NCBI RefSeq assembly: GCF_000485595.1
Contig: NW_014577068.1
Coordinates: forward strand, 575,950 to 615,702
Length of the DNA: 39,753 bases
Direction of reading: 5' to 3'
Origin: Priapulus caudatus
Lineage: Eukaryota > Priapulida > Priapulimorpha > Priapulimorphida > Priapulidae
Part shown: piece after piece, positions 32,604-39,753 of the stretch
How the letters are laid out: each line of letters begins with the position of its first letter
Numbering within the stretch: position 1 is the first letter of the stretch
Program-made: the position numbers and the translations under genes
The notes under the pieces: model-generated
Seen by the model: the letters and a program-made list of their open reading frames with translations, nothing else
The model's database searches: none
What the model was told of the DNA's origin: nothing

Positions 32604-33417
32604 TTTGTTTATTGTTTGCTCGAATCAAAGTACATCAACAACCATGGCAAATTTAGTAATTTACTGATGTAAATTTTAAAATATGGCTGAAAAATGTTTC
32701 GCGGCTTTCTGGACTTTCTGGGAAGCGGGACCAGCATGTAGCATCGGGACGATCCCGGTGAGACCGGGACACTTGAGATGTCTGCCAACGTGAGCAAGTT
32801 ATATTCGTGGTGGATGTCAATGATGAATCATAATCTTCGCGTTTAACACTTTAAAGTGCACATGACAGATACAACGACATAAGTATTTACACAACCCACT
32901 GTTTATATAGCCACCATAGCTACCATTGGCATTGCAAACATCATTGCAATTATGGATTTATGTATAATACACAGATCTTGGTGGGCGAGAGTGTTGTTAT
33001 TATATGGATTCTCTATCTTTTAAGGAAAATAGAAGTTCTAATGTGTTGTTTTCGTAAGGCGATATATGTACTCAATCAGCACATATCTCTTATGCTGCCA
33101 TTGTGACTGTAGCAACTATTACTCATATATCTTTGCACTTAATCTGCATGATACAGTTGGATGGATAAAAACATAAAATCAGAGTGGCAACAGATATTAA
33201 GATGTTTCAAGAATGCTATTCATATTCACATTACTAGTGTTACGATCCGAAAAAGCGTCTAGAGTTAGAAAATATAAATCAAGTGAATTTTAGCTATTTA
33301 ATTGTACTTATAAGGAAAAACCAGTATCATGCACCCATGTCATATAAATTTAGCATAAGTTCCTATATAGCTTTATCCAAATTTTTCATATTTGGTATGC
33401 AGGGAGAAAAGATGTTA
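32604..33417. other. No gene recognised
   Basis: AT-rich sequence; no exon, RNA gene or repeat could be supported. Confidence 0.5.
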
Positions 33418-33424
33418 TTATTAT

Positions 33425-33453
33425 CAGGGGTTAATTGTCATTATTAACCCCTG
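33425..33453. mobile_element. Micro-palindrome element C (29 bp)
   Basis: CAGGGGTTAAT, a 7-base spacer, ATTAACCCCTG. Flanked by TTATTAT at 33418-33424 and 33454-33460; the flank is low complexity, so this copy is weaker evidence alone. Confidence 0.7.
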
Positions 33454-33460
33454 TTATTAT

Positions 33461-35300
33461 TAAAATACAGAAAGGGGCCATAGATGGATCAATGAGTTAA
33501 AAGACATGGGTTTACATATTTTCTAATACATGGCCAAATAGATCTGAATCAAACAATTTCCTTTTGAGTTGTACCATTGTGTAACCCATAGCGGTAAGTT
33601 TTTACTTGGCCTGATGAGGTTTCTGTGCTGGCGTGAGAATGAGTATTTATGCAGTCCTGTTAGGTAGACAGATGCAAAATCAAGTGAAAACGTCATGACC
33701 TCGTAGCGACAAAATTCTCATTATGGAAAATAGACGGTGCCCTCCGAAGCTGTCTGCCACGTAGGAGTGACCGATTTACATGTATGTTGAATCAACAGCC
33801 GATTCTTCTTGTTTTTGTTTGTTGGTGTTCATTGGTCGTTAGTACAGCCCTACAAATTAATGAATCAGCCTAGAATAAGCAGGTAAATATCTGTAGCTGT
33901 TGTAGATGCCATATATATGTGTCTAATGTTAAAGTTTACAATTTCACAGTTTAATTTAGCAGTGAAACTCAATTTACAAGGTATTCATGTAGGTGGAAAA
34001 GCACGCTTTCGTAATGGAATTGCTACATACTCTGTGATTATGTAAGAATGCGTATACATGCGCAGGATACTTTGCACATATTTACCTTGCACCGGGTCTA
34101 TTATGTATACGACTGTGTGGCCTAGCTGTGTGCATTCAGGCAGGCGAGTGTTTAGTATGCGTTCTGGCGCCAGTCTGTTTCGTTTCTCTCAGTGAATCAG
34201 CGGCTAATCGACCAGTCGATAATCATGCGAGCCTACGCTAAGTGTGCGTCTGTATGCATCCCGCCAGGCTGCAAATATTGTGTATGTCGACCGTTCCCGT
34301 TTGATGTCATCACAGGGAAATCATGAGTTATTGCTAGGCTTGGATGTAGCAGTTGCTGTAGCTTGTGCACTACTTAATAACTGATCAATGCTGTTCCTGT
34401 CCCCCTTTAATGTCTCTGTATGTGATTGCCCAGTCAGTTGTGTGTACATTCTGGTGTGTGCGTAGCTTCAGAGCAGTAATTGGTTAGGGCCTCATAGCGG
34501 ATCATATGTGTGTACTGCATGCAGTTAATGGTCTGGTTGGATTGTTTTACGCAGCATAAAGACTGGAATACGGGAATGCTGTTTATTGCCTATAATCACA
34601 ATCAATTTACGCACTAATTACTATGTAAATGCATTGCAATGCATTACAAGTGAGGAAAGTGTTCAGTGAAGATTTTTAATGATCGTTTGAATGGTATATC
34701 TACGTTGTTTCCATGATATGCATCAATTACAAGGTGATCTGACACGGGCTGTATCACCGAGAAGAATATTCTGATCACACATAATCACATTGTGTGGTCA
34801 TGGTCATACCAATCAACGGTATTAGGCTAATGATTGTTGTGCTGGTAGGACGTAGTTTTTAAATCTCATTTTAATCAGTGCATGATGAACTGTACATAGG
34901 TTCTCATTATACGTAAACAAAACACATTCGATTATTTCGTAGATGCTAAACACCTAGGAAGATGAAAATTTTAGATTCAGCTATTGGTAAGCCTTGATAA
35001 TATTGTTTATAAATATATATTGGGCCCGTGCAATATAAAGCAAGAATTATCAGTACAGGAACCAGCATGTTTGACCAATGTTCTCTTTACATGCCGGTTT
35101 CTGTGGGTCAGTTGCTTAAATAGAACTACGTGCTGGCGTGTGAAGATATTGTCTGTTATTCCTGTGTACATATGTAGTTTGGCAGATGAAAAGCAAAGGG
35201 AGAAGAGGAGGGTGAGGCGATGGAGAGAGTAGGATATTATCAAGATCGGTGCGCGTGCGGGTGCGGATTAGGAATTCTATTGAATAGATATTTGCTTGCT
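33461..35300. other. No gene recognised
   Basis: Ordinary AT-rich intergenic DNA. No conserved protein, tRNA or rRNA is visible to me. Confidence 0.5.
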
Positions 35301-35306
35301 ACATCC

Positions 35307-35310
<4 letters not shown>

Positions 35311-35342
<32 letters not shown>

Positions 35343-35820
35343 CGGTCTCTCATCGCTCTCTCTCTCTCGGCTCTCTCTCTCACGCGGTCCTCAGTCGTCT
35401 CTTGGTCTATCTTGTCTCCCGCGTTGCCATTTCCTCCTCTCCTTCTGCTCTCCTCTCTCTCCATCTCATCCTCGTCTCTGCTCTCTCTACTCTCTCTCTC
35501 TTCTCTCTCTCTTAACTACTCTCTCTCTCTCTCTCTCCTCTCATCTCTCTCTTCTCTCTCCGCTCTCCTCTCTCCTCCTTCTCATCTTCTCTCTCTGTAT
35601 GGTCTAATCTATCTGCCTGCTGGCCTGCCTGCTGCCTGCCTGCCTGCTTGCCTGCCTTGCTGCCATGCCTGCCTTCTATCTATCGCTATCTATCCATCTC
35701 ATCCATCATCTAGTGATCCAACGCATCCCATTCCATTTCATCCACTCTCTAATTTATACCTCGCTCTCTCCCCCTCCCTGCTGTCTCCCCTTTCGTCCCT
35801 CCCCAACTCCCTCCATCTCT
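35311..35820. repeat. CT-rich simple-sequence block
   Basis: CTCTCT repeats to about 35600, then CCTG repeats (about 35610-35670), then TATC/CATC repeats and C/T-rich sequence. A 243-codon open frame through it (35220-35951) encodes almost only Ser and Leu and is not a gene. Confidence 0.93.
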
Positions 35821-35999
35821 GTCTATATATATGTACATTGATGTACATGTATATATATATATGTATACTATTCCGGGTATTCCCCCTCTCTCTATTGGTC
35901 CGACGGGTATGGTGTGCAGTTCTTGAGACAGGGACGTTGATGATGTTGTAAAGTGAACAGCTTTAAAAAAATGTTTACAATGATTAGGCCTATCTTTCC

Positions 36000-36220
36000 C
36001 GAATTGGCTTTGGCACGTTATAATATATATATTTATATATATATATACATATACATGATATACTTGCTCGGAGGAAAAACGCCTAGGAACAACTTTTAGT
36101 GCAAATTTAGCCCCATATATTTTCTTAATTCTATGGATAGGTTCGTAACGGAGAAACAAACAATAGTTCGTTTTTGTAGTAGATATATATATATATATAT
36201 ATGTATAAATATATATATTA
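36000..36220. repeat. AT microsatellites
   Basis: Two TATATA tracts, near 36020-36050 and 36182-36220. Confidence 0.9.
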
Positions 36221-37420
36221 AACACGCGATATTTAAATTATGTAAATAAACGGTGTCTGGTTATAGTTATTACAATGTTCTGTACATGTGACGTGATGCG
36301 GTATGGTTCATGCACGTGTACAGTAACTGCAAAGTTGTAGACTTTGTACAGAGTTATATTGATATACTGATAGTTTAATACAGCTGTTTTAAATAATCTA
36401 AAGCAATGACTAGTGACTACTGAAAAGCATTCATATCGGCCGATTTAAGTACCAGTGACCATTTATGTCACCATGTACTATGTAGACAAGGCTGTTCCCG
36501 GGTTGTTCAAATTACCGTATATCTACAGTATGTAATTTAGGTAAAGCTGCAGTAATGCTAATCAAACCATCGTGTATGAGGAGGATACCTAACACGTACC
36601 TTCAAAAGTTCAATGTCAACCGGCTTTGATATGGTAGCGTTCAATGCGAGTGTTCAGATACATACATGTACAGAGTGACGGTAAATAGCGGATGTGGGAT
36701 TGCACAAGAAGCGGGATTTCTTGCGGTTTAGCGTACTTTCATGTTTTTGATGGTAGCTGCTGCTTTGAGGTGCCGGTTGTACGCTCGTCACCTCCGCGGT
36801 GCGTGCGCGTGCCACAGCAGATGTTGAATAGAGATAGGACATATGTATGGCCCCTCGTTTGTCACCCCTGAGGGAACGAGCGGCACGCCTGCTACTGCCA
36901 GTACAGCTACTGACAATAGACAGCGAGGCCCGTAATGTTACTTACTGTACAGGTACCGGCAGGTGCAGGGGCTAGCAGTTGTTAATTGAAATAGTCCAAA
37001 ATGTACGCGAATAAGTAATTTCCTTGTAGAAGGACCCTGGCAAACTAGGCGGGGGGTTAGCCTCGCACTCATCTAGTTTTTAGGGGAGTCTGTGAATCCG
37101 TATCTTATTTTCTGAGCGGTATTTGCACCGATGATGACTGTAGTCATGTGCAACGGGGATCAGAAGTAGACGAGGCTTTTGCTCGTACATTTACTACGAT
37201 GCCTTTGCCAGTATAAACTGCAGAGCATTCGTAAGAGAGTAAACACAGTGTATACATGTTTTCATTCTGTCATAACTATTTTAGACTGAAGTTATTGTAC
37301 TACGTGGCCTTTTATTTTTAATAACCTTATATATTAGCCTTTTTTAAACAAAAAATTGTAATAAATAGTTTAAAGTTAATGATACTATTTTAAATCAAAT
37401 GTAATACATTTTCTCACTGT
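36221..37420. other. No gene recognised
   Basis: Mixed-composition intergenic DNA without a supportable feature. Confidence 0.5.
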
Positions 37421-37428
37421 GATATAAC

Positions 37429-37469
37429 CAGGAGTAAGATAATATAGGATCTATATTATCTTACTCCTG
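37429..37469. mobile_element. Micro-palindrome element A2 (41 bp)
   Basis: Same as A1 apart from one extra G near the centre. Flanked by ATATAAC at 37422-37428 and 37470-37476, a different target from A1, which shows independent insertion. Confidence 0.87.
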
Positions 37470-37573
37470 ATATAACGACTGTGATAATAGATGTGTAGTA
37501 TATTAATGGAGTTTTACCATAAAAAAAAAGAAAGTATGTACATAAATATATTATAGAACATCTACAGTACTAT

Positions 37574-37645
37574 CAAAGAGCTTATAATGATATATTATAT
37601 AATCATATATATATATATATATATATAATCATTATAAGCTCTTTG
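37574..37645. mobile_element. Micro-palindrome element D with AT-repeat core (72 bp)
   Basis: An 18-bp perfect TIR, CAAAGAGCTTATAATGAT, around a TATATA core. Flanked by GTACTAT at 37567-37573 and 37646-37652. Confidence 0.85.
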
Positions 37646-37652
37646 GTACTAT

Positions 37653-38630
37653 CTAGTAGTAGTGCATTGTTCTATACGATGGGTTTAAAATTTACCCATT
37701 TACTATTGACCAATCCTTCTACGAAGAATATCTTGCCCGCTATAATTTCCTGCAGTTGTCTGTAGTTAATTTAATATTAAAATAATATGCCAAGATATAT
37801 CATTGTAAATATTCTTCCGGACTAAGGCGTGAAAAAATGTTGTTTTGCAACATAAAACGAAATATTTCTTCCCTCTAAGTTTAACGAATCATCGAAGCTT
37901 GTCAGTACGGAAGTCATGCTAAAATATTTCAGAAAAATTAGCTGAGAAATGGTGCGGTCTGTAAAAGTTTGCGTTAAGGCATGGTTCACCATGTTCACTC
38001 TGCTTCTAAGCTTTCTATTCGCAATCGTAAAATGTATTTGTCTTATTTGATCTGCATATAGACATCAAGATGCAGCACAGCATGCCATCGATTTTTTGGC
38101 AATCAAATGCCGACAGTAAGAAAAAAAGAAGATAAAGAAGATGTTTTTTACTTATAGTAGTCGGCGGTCTAGAATCTGCCTGGGGAGCGTGGTGTGTCGC
38201 GTGCGCTTCTGAGTGGGCTATTTTCGTGGTTTCTAGGCCATAGTGACCCAGCTACTGTTTATTTACGTTGTCAGACAAGCTAGCGATCAGTAAACACAGT
38301 TGGAGTGGTATAGTCGTGTAGCGCTGGAGTGTTGCTCCTACTGGTGTCTCCACTTATACACTTATTTAATCACTTAGTGCTGTGAGTAAGCAGATGGATG
38401 TTGAATGTTTATGTATGGGGTTAGGGTGTTGTAAAAATTCTCTGGTATCTGGTCTCTCATCTGGGTTTAGCTTGTATGTAGCTCTGTCTTAGGATAACTT
38501 ATGAAACTAGCCGTAATTGCGTCTGTTTTGTCAGGTGTAGAGGGCGTGTGCATAGGGCACCTATCCGCTTTGATGCACGTATGCAGACACACGTATGGTT
38601 GCCTATCCCGGATCCTGTGTGTACATGCGT
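37653..38630. other. No gene recognised
   Basis: AT-rich DNA with no exon-like or RNA-like feature that I can support. Confidence 0.5.
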
Positions 38631-38633
38631 GGG

Positions 38634-38770
38634 TGCGTGGGTGTGTGTGTGACTGTGTGCGCGCGTGTGTGTGTGCGTGCGTGCGTGCGTGCGTGTGTGT
38701 GCGTGTGTGCGTGGGTGCGTGTATCTGCGCGCTTGCTTGTGCGTGCATGCGTATGTGTTTGTGCGCCTGT
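38634..38770. repeat. GT/GTGC microsatellite
   Basis: Long GTGTGTGC/GTGCGTGC tract. Open frames of about 100 codons across it on both strands encode Cys/Val/Ala or His/Thr/Arg repeats and are not genes. Confidence 0.93.
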
Positions 38771-38994
38771 TTGTGCCAGTCTTTACAATATAAGAGACTT
38801 GTCATGTTTTAAAGACTCACTGCTTCACATCTTTAGAAAGCAAAAGCTTGGCTGCAGACTGACTGTCGCGCATACACAGGCCTTCAGTGGGAGTTGCCCT
38901 GCTATACGTTGATAGTGAGTCATCGTTTCTACCCGCAGATACGAACAAGTCAGTGCCCTGTTTGAGGAAAAACAGTCAGGGGCTGTCTACATAA

Positions 38995-39019
38995 TGAATA
39001 TATTCTGTGATATATACGG

Positions 39020-39062
<43 letters not shown>

Positions 39063-39112
39063 ATGTGTGTGTGTGTGTGCGCGCGCGCTTGTGTGCGAAA
39101 GAATATATTCAT
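38995..39112. repeat. Inverted repeat enclosing a GTGC microsatellite
   Basis: ATGAATATATTCT on the left and AGAATATATTCAT on the right flank about ten GTGC units and a GT/GC tail. Confidence 0.85.
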
Positions 39113-39239
39113 AATAATTGAAATACAAGTCAGTGGTACGTGGAATGTATACATGTATCGCCATTGCAATTGCAGACGCCATTGTAATAAATCGATAGTT
39201 CGATGTATTGTTACACTACGCACACCCCTACATGATCAC

Positions 39240-39606
39240 TTGACAGTACACGCAATCGTTTTTACCGCTGCCGTACTAACCGCTGCCGTAATAAGACCGA
39301 CAGCAGCATCCGTAGTTCGCAGCTGTGCTCAGCAATAATGTGACTGGTGGGGGACAGTCTCGTGATGTCCTACTGTGGAGCGTGCTCCGGCTCCCGCGCT
39401 GTCTCCGCGTATACCCTGCATCGGCTGTGTATTCCACACGTCGGCAGCGACGGTCGACGTTGAAGCCCACCACGCCGCGCGTGTACATGTGCCGCCGCCG
39501 TGCAACGCCTCGCAAAACTCGGATGTCGATATCGATTTTCGGCGCAAATTCGCGAGGATGCTGGCGGTGCGGCAGCAGACCTGCGCGTGTCGGGGTGAGG
39601 CGGCGT
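39240..39606. other. GC- and CpG-rich segment, possible edge of another gene
   Basis: After 12 kb of AT-rich DNA the sequence becomes CpG-rich here. An open frame at 39375-39608 (+) ends NSDVDIDFRRKFARMLAVRQ and QTCACRGEAA, with a GG|GTGAGG donor-like site near 39592. Its C-terminal half looks less low-complexity than most, but I recognise no domain. It could be a promoter-proximal first exon, or nothing. Confidence 0.3.
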
Positions 39607-39608
39607 GA

Positions 39609-39708
39609 GGCAGAGAGAGAGAGAGGGGGAGAGGGGGAGAGAGAGAGAGGGGGAGAGACAGCTAGGGAGAGAGAGAGGGGGAGAGAGCGCGGGGGAGAGA
39701 GAGCGCGG

Positions 39709-39742
<34 letters not shown>

Positions 39743-39753
39743 GAGAGCGAGAG
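39609..39753. repeat. GA-rich simple-sequence tract to the window edge
   Basis: GAGAGAGA with GGGG and GCGC interruptions, continuing past the window end. Confidence 0.95.

Noticed and set aside
35220-35951. Longest open frame in the window, 243 codons on the + strand
   Set aside because: It runs through a CT/CCTG microsatellite and encodes mainly Ser and Leu; opposite-strand and other frames are open as well.
38467-38912. Overlapping open frames of 103-112 codons on both strands
   Set aside because: They are translations of GT/GTGC repeats (Cys/Val/Ala or His/Thr/Arg periodicity) with no other content.

Overview
This is a stretch of animal nuclear genome. Ten consistent GT-AG introns, heavy interspersed repeats, microsatellites and a short TAACCC block (the metazoan telomere motif) all point that way. 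The TGACCT-rich repeats and the style of the transposon remnants suggest a marine invertebrate, but I cannot name the species.

The only protein-coding gene I can support is the 3' two thirds of a CELF/Bruno-like (CUGBP/Elav-like family) RNA-binding protein gene on the + strand. Eleven exons lie between 2874 and 20903. They join in one frame to give 420 residues and a stop codon. In order they encode the second half of RRM2, a long Gly/Ser/Gln/Asn-rich divergent linker, and a complete RRM3 ending in KPY. RRM1 and the first half of RRM2 lie upstream of base 1. Every intron from 7044 onward is phase 1, so each linker exon between 7620 and 16160 could be skipped without a frameshift. The last linker exon also has a NAGNAG acceptor.

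After the stop codon, 20904 to about 26990 looks like a long U/GU-rich 3' UTR. It contains a pyrimidine-strand minisatellite and several GT tracts, which is the kind of sequence CELF proteins bind. Candidate AATAAA signals sit at 26964 and 27261.

Introns and the region before the first exon are filled with non-autonomous DNA transposons. These include a pair flanked by TTAA, a distant relative flanked by TA, a pogo-like element with TA duplications, several elements with CAGGG-type ends resembling hAT (one 2.7 kb, with an 8-bp target duplication and a nested 850-bp foldback), and a 146-bp satellite array. From about 27.3 kb to the end I see no convincing gene, only AT-rich DNA with microsatellites, palindromes and minisatellites, ending in a GC-rich segment and a GA tract that may border another gene.

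The most unusual signal is a set of five tiny palindromic elements (29-72 bp) between 28.4 and 37.7 kb. Each begins with CA, ends with TG and is flanked by a perfect 7-bp direct repeat. All five repeats fit the pattern nTnnnAn, a one-base-shorter version of the 8-bp hAT target pattern. This looks like a family of minimal, almost TIR-only transposons.
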